NCBI RefSeq assembly: GCF_003265705.1 | Contig: NW_020312817.1 | Coordinates: 53,386,794-53,450,793, forward strand | Source of the DNA: Callorhinus ursinus | Lineage: Eukaryota; Chordata; Mammalia; Carnivora; Otariidae | Length of the DNA stretch: 64,000 nt | Direction of reading: 5' to 3' | In this document: positions 42,111-53,864 of the stretch, in pieces | Position numbering within the stretch: position 1 is the first letter of the stretch | Layout of the letters: each line of letters opens with the position of its first letter | Notes under the pieces: model-generated | Database searches by the model: none | Told to the model about the DNA's origin: nothing | The model's input: the letters and a program-made list of their open reading frames with translations, nothing else | Made by a program: the position numbers and the translations under genes

Positions 42111-44159
42111 CCCGTTAGATATTGGGATTCCTAACTAGCGAAATTGTTCAAACCTAAAAACTGTTTTTGATTTGCCATTATGTTTGCAAGGTGCAGAATC
42201 TTAGTGTTGCCAGTTAAAGTACTGAGACATCTAAGCCTGCTATATTAAGTAGGCTGTGTACAAGGTTAGTGGGATGGCTTATGCTGAATCACTCCTGCCC
42301 TGGCTCTGTCCTCCAGGAAGGACAGGCACTGCAGAATAGCAGTCTGGGGGTGGGTGTACAGACTGTGATCACACAATAGCTTCTCTATAAAGCCTTCTTG
42401 GAAGGTGTGCTCTTTCCTGTTCTCAGGCACATTTGCTGACCAAAGTCCCCAGTGTCCTCTGCTTTAATCCTTAGCATTTCTGCTGCTACTGATAGAGCTT
42501 TGTGATAACACCAGCTAAAACCGAGTGTTTAGGAAGAGGCTCCAGTATGCCCTGAAGTGAGCAGGAAGTTAGTATGCTTCAACCAGCATGGAAACCACAG
42601 AGAATGGCTCTGCTGGTAGAAGAGGATGGAGCCTTGTTTTTAGCTCAACTCACAGGATAGAGAATGAAGCTCCCAGCTTGTCTGCATGTCTGACCTCCGT
42701 TGGTGGTTGTCCCGTGCATTGAACAGTCATAAAGAGGTTTTTGTCTTATTCTCTCACGGCCTGGCAAAGCTAGTTTCTATAGACTATTTTATTAGAACTA
42801 GTTGGACCGTGTGGGTTTTTTAAAAATCATATTGCTTGTCTATCTTCTGCGAGATCAAATGGAGGCTACCTTGAAACCAGCTAGGAGCTGCTAACTTCCC
42901 TGTGCCTGAGCTACCTAGTCCAGGTGCTCTCTCATCTGTACTTGATGAATGCCTGAGGCAGGTCATGCCTAGAGGGTGCTTCTCCTTTCAAGGACACTAA
43001 GCTTCTTGGACCCAACACTCCTTTACCTCCTTTAATTTGGAATATTGTATATCTCTTCTGTTCACATCCCCTAGGTTTCCTTTTCCTGCTGATTTTCTTT
43101 CTTGGTCTAGGCTCTGTACCTCAGCATTTGACCATTAGCCAGCTTCAGAGTCCAGCAGTTGTATCATCTGCTCTGTCCAGCATACAATCAGCGAATTGTC
43201 TGGGCTCTCTTTGATTTATTCCTGACTTTGACAGGTCTCCACCTAGTGTTAACTGGTCTAAGAACTATTTAATTCCTGTCCAACCTGATGCATCTGTGCC
43301 CCCTCCCCTGACCTTGACCAAGGCATTCAGTGAAAACCCTGGCTTCTCATCTGTACTCTGACCCTTAGCCCCAGATGACACTGGTGATGGCTTTGTGATT
43401 AGGTTGTGACACTGACACCCCCCCCACACACCATGCATACTGTATGAGTATACTGTTTATGTGTCTCTCAAGACTGAGTCCACCTTTTCTAAAAGACATC
43501 TAAAAAGCAATGGAAAATCAGAAGTTGCCTTTTTGGGTATCTGTTCTTTCATTTATTCTGTTGCAGATCCCGATTGAGCTCTTTATAAAATATTCTTCCA
43601 CATAAGGTACTGGCATAGTGCTAATAACAGTAAACCTTGACCTACAGATCAAGTGTGCCATTTGGTAAAAAATAAATAATGTGGAAGAACTCAGTAAAAC
43701 TAGGCTGTTTAATGGAAGCATCATAAAAGCTTGTGTGTGGGGGGGGAAAAAAAGCCTGTAGCTGGGGTAGCAAGTATGAAACAAATGTCAGAACCGAGGA
43801 GTCATAAAATTACACAGCTCAGCACTAAGGGCTGTTTCACAGATGCTTGGATGCCATAGCCGTCCAAGACGAGGCCTCATTTTGACCATTCAGGCAGTAG
43901 GATTTCTGGATGCTTGCATCATCTGAAGCTATCTTTTACTGACAACAGACCATTATAACATATCGAGAGTCATTAGTTAAGAAGAAGATGGGTTTACTGT
44001 TCCCTCTTAATATAAGGAATGGAGAAACTGATGCTCATGACAAATACTGAAATTGGAGCAAAGTTTGTGTCAGCAGAGCTCCCATACCCAGAGTTTTACT
44101 GAAGGTGGCAGGTGGTGTCAGACACCCACCTAATGGACATTACTTAGGAAGGAAGGGGT
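42111..44159. other. No gene seen; single-copy DNA
   Basis: Two kilobases without recognised elements. The antisense frame at 43518-43784 has no domain and no splice-like borders. Confidence 0.4.
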
Positions 44160-44300
44160 GAGGGGAGATGGGGGTGAACATTTGTTGGCTGATTCTGCGG
44201 TTAGATATGTGCCAGGTGCTTTGTCATGCTGTCTCCTCTAATCTTGATTAACACCTCAGGGGAGTCACTGGTGGTTCCTCATTTTATACATATGCTGAGG
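44160..44300 (-). mobile_element. MIR SINE, antisense
   Basis: 'tatgtgccaggtgctttgtcatgctgtctcctctaatcttgattaacacctcaggggagtcactggtggttcctcattttatac' shows the reversed MIR order. Confidence 0.55.
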
Positions 44301-44589
44301 TGACATTACGTGAGTGCTTGCACTGGGCTTTGCCTCCAGCTCTGACTCCGAAGCGTGGCTCCTTAGAATGATGCAGGCTTGCTTTAGGAAATGAAAACTG
44401 CTGATTTTGGCAGAAAGGCAGGTGATAGGAAGGACCCAGTCTCCATTCCCTCATTTCATAAAGATTGCTGCATTTGAAAGCAGGGCGCATTAGTTTCCAA
44501 CATCAGCTATTACGGATCACTTTTGTCTTTTAGGATCACGTACAGAGATTTCAGAAAACAAAACACCCAAAACCAAAAACAAACCCACC

Positions 44590-44690
44590 ACCCTGAGGAT
44601 TCTGAATCTCAGTGGATTCTGGATGTGGGGCTGGGACTTCCAAGGTGATTGTGATGTGCTATTGGGATTGAGAAATGTTTCTATAGAGAG
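44590..44690. mobile_element. MER5-type hAT fragment
   Basis: 'accctgaggattctgaatctcagtggattctggatgtggggctgggacttccaaggtgattgtgatgtgc...ttgagaaatgtttct' corresponds to one half of a MER5A-like element, to its terminus. Confidence 0.5.
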
Positions 44691-44739
44691 AACAATGAAA
44701 TGGATGTGAGCCCTCAAGTGGCCCTGGAGATAATATCTC

Positions 44740-45690
44740 CAACCTTCTTGTGAGCGGAAACTGAGGCCCAGAGAGCTCAGAAGCCAGATATTTCTTCATT
44801 CAGTATAGCACTTACCCAGCGTTGCCTGTTTGTTATTTTAGGTGGTTCAAAAAATGCAAAGAAAAAAACACTTTCCCTGCCTTTGAAGAGTTTTTAGCTA
44901 AAGGCCACGTAGTTGGTGAGTGCAGTGCCACAATTGGAATCTAGGTTTCATGACTTCGTTGGTGTTATAAAGCCTTTTGAATGTTATCATTGCCAGGTCC
45001 TCTTTGAGATCCCTCCGATCTGTGTAAGCGGTTGCTGTTGACACTGTGGTGAGTGGCCTCCAAAGCCCCTGGCTCCCTGTTCCAGAAGTCTCCTGCCTGC
45101 CTTTCTGCCTCATTACCAGCCTGGTATTCAACCACCCATTTTGCCGTAGGTTCACAGGCCCACAGCTTTTTAGCTGACTGCTTTGTTCTTGGTTCATTTT
45201 TAAGTGTCTCACCTGGAAAAGGCCTGAAAAGCTGCACAATGATTATTTTAGGAATGTGATGCTTGGACAAAACCTGCCCTATTGGTGGTCATCGAGATCT
45301 CTTTGCTGTGCTTTCTAATTAATTGTTCACAGTCGTCTGACTCATCCTACAGTGTTTTTGTGGGCTGCGTATTTTTCAGAGTTTTTCCCAGACCTCTCAG
45401 GACAGTGAACACAGCAGAGGGCAGGGAGCCATTCCTTCTAGTCACTGGGGAGGGAAGGAGGAAGGCAGTGTGTGTGCCCAGCACTGTGCAAGGCCCTTTT
45501 CTGTACATTTTTTTCTTTAATGCTTCTCACTGGCCTTGGGGAGAAAGTTTCTGCACCTGCAAATATGGGTAATAACTGAGCCTTACAGAAGTTAAGTAAC
45601 TTTGTCAAGGTTATGTAAACAAGTGTTTTGTTGCTAGAAATCCAACCATAGAACCATCTGACCTAGAGGCCATGCTCATTTCCTTAGACC
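44740..45690. other. No gene; two MIR-like pieces
   Basis: 44750-44945 and 45460-45690 read as diverged antisense MIRs (for example 'ggcccttttctgtacattttt...aatgcttctcactggccttggggagaaagtttc...acagaagttaagtaactttgtcaaggttatg'). The overlapping antisense frames of 113 and 101 codons at 44898-45270 share bases in different frames and are chance. Confidence 0.5.
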
Positions 45691-46465
45691 GCATGCCATA
45701 TCATATGTAAAACTTTTGCTCTAGTCCAAACCTGCTTTTTGGATAAATGACTCTCAGTTTGATTTCTGATATCCTCAGTAGGTTTTAGAGGTCAAGGCTT
45801 TGATTTAACAGTCCAGGAGGGATATAGTCATTGGGACAGGACTCCAGACAGGGTAGCATTAGGTGTCATAGTCTGAGAATTGCCATGAGGCAAGGCGCTA
45901 AGCCTGTAGGCCAACCCAGCCACCCCAAGAACAGCAGTTTTGATTCTGGGTAAAGGGAGCAGTGATTTTTGGAGTGTGGCTAACTCCAGGAGAAGCAAAA
46001 CCAATGTGGGGAAGCTGCATTGCGAGTAGGGTGGAAGGCTTCCGATTTCTTGGGGCTGGAGGGGCTGTAAATGAAATCTCTCAGTGCCTAGAGTTGGAGG
46101 TCTTGGGAGATCAAAGATTAAGGCTGATTCGATGCTGAGCTAGGGTAGCAGTTGCCATCTGCTTATGGGCACCATCTTGTGCAATCTTTAGCTTGGCGAT
46201 GAGTTGTTGAGAGCCTGACATGACACCTAAATGTGATGGAGTATCCTGTAGAAGTTCAATCACGTGCTGTAATGTGTATATGTGAGTCTTGTAATGGAAC
46301 CAGTGCATCTGGGGATTGGCATGAGTCTCTGTGACAGGTTGTGAGACCAAGGTATCAAGACAGAGAGTTATCCATACAAGTCTGGACTACTCAAAGCTGA
46401 AGCTAAAAGCAGTATTTGACTCTTACCCCTCCCACACTCTCTTACCCTGTTTCTTTTCCTTTATA
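45691..46465. other. No established gene; unexplained antisense frame at 46111-46350
   Basis: Single-copy DNA. An antisense frame of 79 codons at 46111-46350 lies outside any repeat I recognise. It starts MVSQPVTETHANPQMHW, contains YTLQHVIELLQDT, and ends ATLAQHRISLNL before a stop; the sequence after the stop is not protein-like. It might be a decayed remnant of a coding sequence or of an element, or chance. I assign no function. Confidence 0.3.
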
Positions 46466-46475
46466 AAAACGTGGT

Positions 46476-46671
46476 GGGGTGCCTGGGTGGCTCAGTCGTT
46501 AGGCGTCTGCCTTCGGCTCAGGTCATGGTCCCAGGGTTCTAGGATCGAGCCCTGCATTGGGCTCCCTGCTTGGCGGGAAGCCTGCTTCTCCCTCTCCCAC
46601 TCCCCCTGCTTGTGTTCCTTCTCTTGCTGTGTCTCTCTCTGTCAAATAAATAAATAAATAAAATCTTTAAG
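46476..46671 (+). mobile_element. Can-SINE, sense
   Basis: Target copies AAAACGTGGT (46466-46475) and AAAATGTGGT (46672-46681). The change at the CpG of one copy is a likely deamination since insertion. Confidence 0.94.
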
Positions 46672-46681
46672 AAAATGTGGT

Positions 46682-47583
46682 ATGACTGTGTTCTCAAGAG
46701 CGAATTATAATTAAAGTAACCACAGTGTAAAGCTCATCAACACAGGGTCTCCTAGTGAAGTAGAGAAGCTGGTTAGAGAAGAGGTATTATGTAATGACCT
46801 AATTATGAGGCCTGCCATCTGCTTAGGAGTCATGCTTGCCTGGTTAGGATTCCCTGATTGTGTTTTCAAGGAGGATGCTAGATTGTTCAGGGGAGCTGTG
46901 TGTGTGTATGGGGGGGGCAGGTAAACAATACTAGAAATACTAATGCCTTTCTTGAAGGAGGTTGGTAGGTTGTGGGGGGAGGGAGTAGAAATAGCCTTGG
47001 AGGGCTCCTAAGAGATGTTACCCATTAGCATGAAGAACACTGGTAGAAGGTTAATTATTCTGTAGAAGAGGCTCCACATATTAGAGGAGGGGCACTCAGG
47101 TGAAGGTGACTGTCAGGATGTGGCCGGAGACCTCAAGTCTACCTGGAGAACCAACTGAGACATTTTTCTCCATTTAGGAGAAAAAAGGAAACATCCACTT
47201 TGTTTTTTCAATGGGTGGTTTCTACTAGAGATGAAAATATTAAATCCAGGATCCTGAAAAAATAGGATGAATCAATATAGAACTGAGATGCAAACCACCG
47301 TGCTCAGGGCACCTGATGAGTTACTTGCCTCTGAAGAGACATAGGTCCAAGAATCAATGAAGAAATCATACAGATAGCAGGAAAGTGGCAGGTGAAGGGA
47401 GTGTGTCTTTGGACTTGCAGTGGATATTATGCTCAGCTGGAAAGGAGGCTTTGGACTGTGAGCCATGAGGCCGAGACCCAGGATAGTGACACACTGCTGG
47501 TACACTAGACATATAGGGAGTGACTTTCACGGAAAATATCAAACCTTTTCTTCTTTTGAAAATATCAAACTTTCTAAACATTC
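46682..47583. other. No gene seen; single-copy DNA
   Basis: No recognised element; antisense frames at 47272-47707 partly run into the adjacent SINE. Confidence 0.4.
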
Positions 47584-47593
47584 TTAGAGAATC

Positions 47594-47758
47594 TTTTTTT
47601 GTTTTTTTTAATTTGTCAGTGAGAGAGAGAGCACGAGCAGGGGGAGGGGCAGAGGGAGAAGCAGGCTCCCTGCTCGTCGGGGCTGGATCCCAGGACCCTG
47701 GGATCATGACCTGAGCCTAAGGCAGATGCTTAACCGACTGAGCCACCCAGGCGTCCCT
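47594..47758 (-). mobile_element. Can-SINE, antisense, with internal deletion
   Basis: The body jumps from GGCTCCCTGCTCG to TCGGGGCTGGATCCC, losing the AGCAGGGAGCCCGATG stretch. Approximate target copies TTAGAGAATC (47584-47593) and TTAGGAGAATC (47759-47769). Confidence 0.9.
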
Positions 47759-47769
47759 TTAGGAGAATC

Positions 47770-48542
47770 CCTAACAGAAAATCTCTTTGCCTTCAGGTTT
47801 TAAAAATACGCCTATATCAGGATAATCAGCAAGTGATTGCAGTGAACATCCCAAAGGGTGCAATGTTTGGCCGATTCCTACCCCTACTCGCCACCTGTCA
47901 GAGAGCTCTTTAAAATTTATTTTCTTCTGCTTCTCAACCGCTACCCTCCAGTGTGAAAGCAGTGTTGTCTTTTAAAGAATAATAATTCAAAGTCCTACAT
48001 GGAATTTAGGAGGTTATTTGATGCGTTTCGTGTCCCTAAAGAATCACCAAAATACGGCAGATACCTCACCCCAAATGTCAGACATTTTCCTGTCTTTTTA
48101 ATCCAGTGCCACACTTTGATTTTACAGATGAGGAAATGGAGGTCCAGAGAAGGGTAGTGGCTTGCTCAAGGTCAGAGCTTGTCATTTGTGGGACTTGGAC
48201 CAGAACTGGGTCTCCTGACTCCTAGCCTGTTCTTTCTGTTGCCCCTTGGTATCTCTCACGTGGAGATTTATTTGAAGTGTTGCCAGCAGTCGTGTGGCAG
48301 TGATGGTCACACATGACTGCGGTGGGTGTGTGTTCAAGCCTTTGGACATGTGTGGGCTCTCTCACCGATGTCAACTAGGGCAGAGTCCTCAGGCCCTCCG
48401 AGTAGCAGGGAAAACTTTGAAGGTGCTAGACATCAGCATTATTTTTCTAGGAGTTTGCGAAGACTCTGGAGCATAAAGTTTTATTTCTACACCTAAGCCT
48501 GCCTTTTATCTTCCCTTTGACCACCACTTCTTGTTGAACCCC
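47770..48542. other. No gene; MIR piece at 48095-48240
   Basis: 'gattttacagatgaggaaatggaggtccagagaagggtagtggcttgctcaaggtcagagc' is a clear reversed MIR core. The rest is unassigned. Confidence 0.6.
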
Positions 48543-49043
48543 ATTTCTTTCTTTCTTTCTCTCTTTCTTTCTTTCTTTCTTTTCTTTCTTTCTCTCTCTC
48601 TCTTTCTCTCTCTCTTTCTTTCTTTCTTTCTTTTTCTCTTTCTTTTCTTTCTTTCTTTCTNNNNNNNNNNNNNNNNNNNNNNNNNNNNNNNNNNNNNNNN
48701 NNNNNNNNNNNNNNNNNNNNNNNNNNNNNNNNNNNNNNNNNNNNNNNNNNNNNNNNNNNNTCCCTCCTTCCCTCCTTCCCTCCTTCCCTCCTTCCCTCCT
48801 TCCCTCCTTCCCTCCTTCCCTCCTTCCCTCCTTCCCTTCTTTCTTTCTTTTCTTTCTTTTCTTTCTTTTCTTTCTTTCTTTCTTTCTTTCTTTCATTTGT
48901 CAGAGAGAGAGGGAGCACAAGCAGAGGGAGAGGCAGGCTCCCCACTGAGCAGAGAGCCCAATACTGGACTTGATCCCAGAACCCTGGGATCATGACCTGA
49001 GCCAGAGGCAGACGCTTAACTGACTGAGCCACCTAGGTGTCCC
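48543..49043 (-). mobile_element. Can-SINE, antisense, with hugely expanded CT-rich tail and assembly gap
   Basis: The SINE body occupies about 48894-49043. Its tail side is replaced by at least 250 bp of CTTT/CCTT/CT repeats around 100 N. Short target repeat TGAACCC at 48535-48541 and 49044-49050. Lysine/glutamate-rich and serine/leucine-rich frames here are repeat translation. Confidence 0.92.
48661..48760. other. Assembly gap, 100 N
   Basis: Exactly 100 N between a CTTT-type repeat on the left and a TCCC-type repeat on the right. A fixed 100-N run usually means that the true length is unknown. Confidence 0.99.
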
Positions 49044-49050
49044 TGAACCC

Positions 49051-49444
49051 TGAAACAACTTTGGGATGGCCTTTCTCTTTTGCCTGACTTTCCTAGCATT
49101 CACACTTGAACTTGAGCAGACATCTGGCAAAGAGGTTTCTCTGTAGGATCTTGAATCGCTATTTAAAATGTGGATTATGGTTTATTTTGTTTTCCCCAGT
49201 GGCAGATCTTTTCAGGAGAATAGGAATTTGCAGTCATTAGCTTCCTTTCCTCGACAAAGACTGCTAGCATGGTCAGACTTCCTTACCATTTCTCTTACCC
49301 TTAAACCACTGGTAGGCTTCATTAAGTTAGTCACACATGCGTTATTAACATAAAGAGATACTCTGATTATATTCTAAGTGTTCTTAGTATACTGCAGTTT
49401 TTACTTTTTATTTCAAAAAGATCTGAAATACCTCTTGATCCTGG
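49051..49444. other. No gene seen
   Basis: Single-copy DNA; the 61-codon frame at 49168-49353 has no features. Confidence 0.4.
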
Positions 49445-49545
49445 GACAGTGGTTCCCCCAAATGGTGGACGACCCATATTGCCTGGGAGGCTTTAAAAAA
49501 AATAAATCTCAAGGCCCCACCCCTGCCTACTGAATCAGACTCTTT
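49445..49545 (+). mobile_element. MER5-type hAT fragment
   Basis: Begins at 'cagtggttccccc' and passes 'attgcctgggaggctttaaaaaaaataaatctcaaggccccacccctgcctactgaatcagactct', the first half of a MER5 element. Confidence 0.7.
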
Positions 49546-49860
49546 ATCAGCATTTAGCTATTTACCAAGTACTTTATCAGTGATGTAACGTGTACTTTGT
49601 ATATTGGATACTTAATAAGTGGCTTAAGAATTTATCTACAGCGAGGACAAAAGGTTTTGTTTTTTAACACTTAGTGCACTACGTTCAGTGTGGCATTGTA
49701 AGATGAATCTGTTTTTTTCAGCAATGATATAAGAATGAATAGTGAAAAGCATTCTCTAAATATGTTCTGAATTGGGCCATTTGAAAATGGACTGGCTTAC
49801 CTGCAGAGTGTCAAATGAGCTCTACTAAAAGGCAGAGAAATGTTTTAATTTAGGGCTTTA
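49546..49860. other. No gene seen
   Basis: AT-rich single-copy DNA. Confidence 0.4.
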
Positions 49861-49875
49861 AAAAAGGAAGCAATT

Positions 49876-50070
49876 GGGCGCCTGGGTGGCTCAGTTGGTT
49901 AAGCGACTGCCTTCGGCTCAGGTCATGATCCTGGAGTCCCGGGATCGAGTCCCACATCGGGCTTCCTGCTCAGCAGGGAGTCTGCTTCTCCCTCTGACCC
50001 TCTTCCCTCTCGTGCTTTCTATCTCTCGTTCTCTCTCTCTCTCAAATAAATAAAATCTTTAAAAAAAAAA
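49876..50070 (+). mobile_element. Can-SINE, sense
   Basis: Perfect 15-bp target duplication AAAAAGGAAGCAATT (49861-49875 and 50071-50085). Confidence 0.97.
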
Positions 50071-50189
50071 AAAAAGGAAGCAATTTTTAAATGTACACTT
50101 ATGGTAAATAGATTGAAAATTGGCATGAATAAAACACTTTCTTTGTGTTAAAATAGATATTCTATTTGTTTTTAAACTCCACATCTTTT

Positions 50190-50389
50190 GGGGGCGCCTG
50201 GGTGGCTCAGTTAGTTAAATGTCCAACTCTTGATTTCTGCTTGGGTCATGATCTCAGGGTCCTGGGATGGAGCCCTGGGTCGGGCTCCCTGCTCAGCGGG
50301 AAGCCTGCTTCTCCCTTTCCCACTCCCCCTGCTTGTGTTCCCTCTCTCGCTGTGTCTCTCTGTCAAATAAATAAATAAAATCTTTAAAA
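50190..50389 (+). mobile_element. Can-SINE, sense, apparently mosaic subtype
   Basis: The head half (AGTTAGTTAAATGTCCAACT, CTTGATTTCTGCTTGGGTCA) is of the older type. The second half (CTGCTCAGCGGGAAGCCTGC and the CTCTCGCTGTGTCTC tail side) is of the younger type. No clear target duplication. Confidence 0.88.
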
Positions 50390-51115
50390 TTTCATTTGGC
50401 TGCCATGATTTTCCACATAGACTGAATATAGAAATAACACATGTTCTACCTGAAAATTGTAGCATGTTAATGTTTACTGCCCTCACAGAGTTTATCTAAT
50501 TCAGTCTTCTATTTTTACGGATGGGGAAGCTGAGACCCAATGAGAAAAAGTGAGTTAATCCAAAAGTGTTAATCAAGACTTTCTATAGGCATATAACAGT
50601 TACCTATTTCAACCAGCTGATGTATAAAAAGGAAAATTATAAAAAGACAAAGTAGGTAGGAGTCTGTCATGGAACCTGGGAGCGGAAGTGCCGCTGACCC
50701 TCAGGAAGGGGCTGAGATCAGGAACAAGAAGGCTCTCAGGAGATTCTCTTTCTCTGTCTCTGTCTCTCTCGTATCTCTGCTTTTTTTGGCTTCTGTGTTG
50801 GTTTTTTTTTTTTTCTTACGTGTGGACCTACCCTGTTCATTCATGCATGTGGCTCAATATGGTTACTGTACACCTCCTACTTTTACTTACAGCTTAAGTG
50901 GCCTGCCCAGACTTACACTAAATTCCACTTCTGTGGAAGAAAGAATCTGATTGATCCAAGCTTGGGTCAGCTGGTTCCATCAACTCTGACAAGGTGGAGG
51001 TGAAGGTATTATTTAGTCAGACATGACTGGAGGAGAGGGAATATCCAGAGGAAGGTGAGTCACTGAGTTGGGCAGACACCCCACAGCTTTTCTGAGAGTA
51101 CACTAATGCATTCTA
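50390..51115. other. No gene; short MIR core at 50470-50560
   Basis: 'gtttatctaattcagtcttctatttttacggatggggaagctgagacc' is a reversed MIR core. The overlapping frames at 50669-50950 and 50688-50897 arise from a CT/T-rich stretch. Confidence 0.45.
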
Positions 51116-52480
51116 GCATTCTAGGGGAAAAATGAGGATGATCTGAAATAAGGTAATGGCAGGGAGTGTGGGAAGAAATAAGCAGATTTGAGAGAGATGG
51201 AGAAAAATGAGTAAGCTCTGGTAATTAGTTGGATATTGGGGAATGGGAGTTGTTGAAGATAGAAAATGGGGTAGGGGGTGGTCACATTCACAGTAACAGG
51301 GAACACAGGAAAGGAGGCTTGGGAGGTATGAGGGAGGTAGATGGGGCTTGATTTCAGTTTTAAATATGTTGACTTGGGAGTGCCTGTGAAAATTACAGGT
51401 GGAAATGTCTGTCAGGTTAATTGAGTAGGTCAAAAATGTATGGGTCTGGACCTCTGGGGAGAGTTGTCAATATTATGAATGTAATTAAAGGATGCTTAAT
51501 GGGTGAGCTTGCACAGGGAGCATTTATAGAGCGAATAGAGATGACTCAGGACTGAATCCTGAAGAAACACTAGCGTTTAAGAAGCAAGGAGAAGATGAGG
51601 AATTTTTTTTTTTTTTTTAGATTTTATTTATTTATTTGACAGGGAGAGACACAGTGAGAGAGGGAACACAAACAGGGGGAGTGGGAGAGGGAGAAGCAGT
51701 CTTCCCCGCTGAGCAGGGAGCTTGATGTGGGGCTCCATCCCAGGACCCTGGGATCATGACCTGAGCCGAAGGCAGATGCTTAACAACTGAGCTACCTAGG
51801 CGCCCCGAGAAGATGAGGCATTCTAAAGGAGGTTAAGAAGTGGACAGAGATGTAGGATGAAAACTGAATGTGTAATAGCCTTTCCTTTGGGAGCCCAGTG
51901 GAAAGAGTACATGATTCAGGAGTGTCACCAGTGAAAAGTGCCGTGTGGCTGACACATGACACAACACCTGAAAAGCAACATGCTGGACTGAGCCCCGGAG
52001 AGGGCCATACAGAGGGCAGAGACCAGATTACAGGAGGCTTTTGAATGACTGGGAGGTAGAATGTGTGCAGAGAGAGAGGAGTATTAGACCATTAAAAAGG
52101 TCTGGTTGTAAAAGAGAGGAAAGGGGTGGTAGCTAGGTGGATTAAGAAAGGAGTGAAGAGATCGCTTTTCCTTTTTTCTTTTTGAGATCACAGAGACCTA
52201 GAGCGCGTTTAAAGATTCGTGGGAAAGGGGCAGTAGGGAGGAGCCGCTGGAAATACAGGAGAGGAGGCAGTTTCTGGAGTGAAGTTCTTAAAGAGGGAGT
52301 GATGGGCTCCAGAGACAGGAGGAGGGTTGGAGGCAGGCTGGCTGATGGAGGGAACTTGGAAGAGGGAGGGGTGTGAAAGTCAAGGACACTAACTGGATTC
52401 AGGACTCTCTGGGACTCTAGAACTCTTCGTAGTTTGGGGAGGTGAAAGGGAGGAGTTGAGGCCCCTTTCAGTGTTGAGAT
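51116..52480 (-). mobile_element. L2 LINE ORF2 region, antisense, split by a SINE
   Basis: Reversed L2 phrases in order: 'ttaaatatgttgacttgggagtgcctgtgaaaattacaggtggaaatgtc' (the HLKLNMSKTE region backwards), 'gggtctggacctctggggagag', 'gactgaatcctgaagaaacactagcg', then after the SINE 'ttgggagcccagtggaaagagtacatgattcaggag' and 'ctggtggtagctagg'-like sequence. The 117-codon antisense frame at 52142-52495 has no RT motifs and is probably chance. Confidence 0.7.
51601..51806 (-). mobile_element. Can-SINE, antisense, inserted in L2
   Basis: Perfect target duplication GAGAAGATGAGG at 51589-51600 and 51807-51818. Confidence 0.97.
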
Positions 52481-53864
52481 TTTTTTAAAAATCATGCTTT
52501 TGACCCTGCGAATAATTTTAGAAATGAAAGTGGGTGTCTGTGCTGCGTAGATCAGTGGGAGTTGGGAAGGTGGTTCACCTGGGAATAGGATCTCCTTGCA
52601 CTTGAACTCTTATCTGAGCCAGGTTGTAGATGTGCTCAGCATTGGAGTCTTTCGTTTCCTTAGGATTGAATCACCAATTGCAATGAAGAAGGCTCAGAGC
52701 AGTCAGCATCTCTTAATATTCAGCATTCAGAGATAAGTCTGAAGGCATCTTTCTGTTCAAAATTTCACTGAAAATAGTTCCCACAACCCCACATACTCTT
52801 ATTAACATAGCCCTGTTGGGATATGTGTGTGGTCTGATTTTGTCTAATGCTAACTGCTTTTTACGTCATCCCAAACCCCAAACCCTTGACTTTGCCATAG
52901 TTAGTTGCTGCTTGAAAGTTGAGAGATAAGGCACCATGTTCCTCTCTACAGCCCTGGGAGTGGGAGGGAAGTTCAAGGAGTTCCTCCCCCAACATAGGCC
53001 TTTCCCTCCAACTGAGACCACATTGCCCAAGGGAGCCTGAATTCCCCAGGGTGCCTTAGTGAAGACGAAGGTGAAAGAGACACCCAAGGCTAGTGAAAAG
53101 AAGTAGAATTTAAGAATAAGATTAGTATCTTCACCATCCTTATTCCCTCCCTGACCGAAAATGCTAGTCCCCAACCAAATGTGCTGCTGCTGTTCCGTCT
53201 GGGTCTCTTATGCTTCCTGTGGAAACGAATGTGGTGAGGATAAGGAGAGGTGTCTTGCCAGTACCTGGCCTTTGGTAGATTATAACCCGCCTGCCCCTGG
53301 GAGAGTGAATACAAGGGGCAAGAGAAGAGGGGTTAGGGCCAGGAAGGAAGGAATGTAACGGAAGCTTTTTGCTGAAATCCCACCCACAGTCTGCTTCTGG
53401 GGCAGCTCGGGAGCCCGGGGCAATGATCCCTTCCACTGTGCTGGAAGGTAGAAGATGATGTGCTGAAAGCTGGCGCACGGTCGCTACTTGGCGCGCTCCT
53501 GTTATTGTCACTCAGCTCTCCTTGTGATGGGGTTGGGGGGAGTGGGTTTACCTAGAATGGAGCCCGATTGGAGTGTTAGGGCACCATTTCTCACTCACAG
53601 TTGGGGAGTAAATTCAGAACAAGCACAGTGGGCCACTCTTAAGTGCATGGTACCAGAGGTCAGATAATGGAAAGTTTAGTGAATTCCTGCTTTTCTTTAT
53701 CAGTGAAATAAGACTTGAGTCTCTGAATGGACGATGAGAAAATCACAGCAAAATAAGCTGAGGGAGCCTTTGGAAGCCTGGTAGGTGGGCTTTAGGAAAT
53801 AAGTGTGTGGGGCACAGATTCAGGGCATTGGACATGTGCCTGGGCTATTGGGGCTCTGCTTGCA
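52481..53864. other. No gene seen; locally more GC-rich around 53380-53520
   Basis: Contains several CpGs at 53400-53500, too few for a CpG island. The antisense frame at 53164-53511 (115 codons) overlaps other frames in both strands and shows no domain. No repeat recognised. Confidence 0.4.

Noticed and set aside
45053..45270. Overlapping antisense frames (113 and 101 codons) taken as a possible gene
   Set aside because: Two different frames over the same bases plus a sense frame, partly within a MIR; none stands out.
48447..49032. Frames of 149-179 codons rich in Lys/Glu/Arg or Ser/Leu/Phe across the gap
   Set aside because: They are read through CTTT/CCTT repeats and 100 N, with no non-repeat sequence and no gene structure.
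53164..53511. 115-codon antisense frame in the more GC-rich stretch
   Set aside because: It overlaps other open frames on both strands, has no domain and no splice-like border; the GC content alone lengthens frames.
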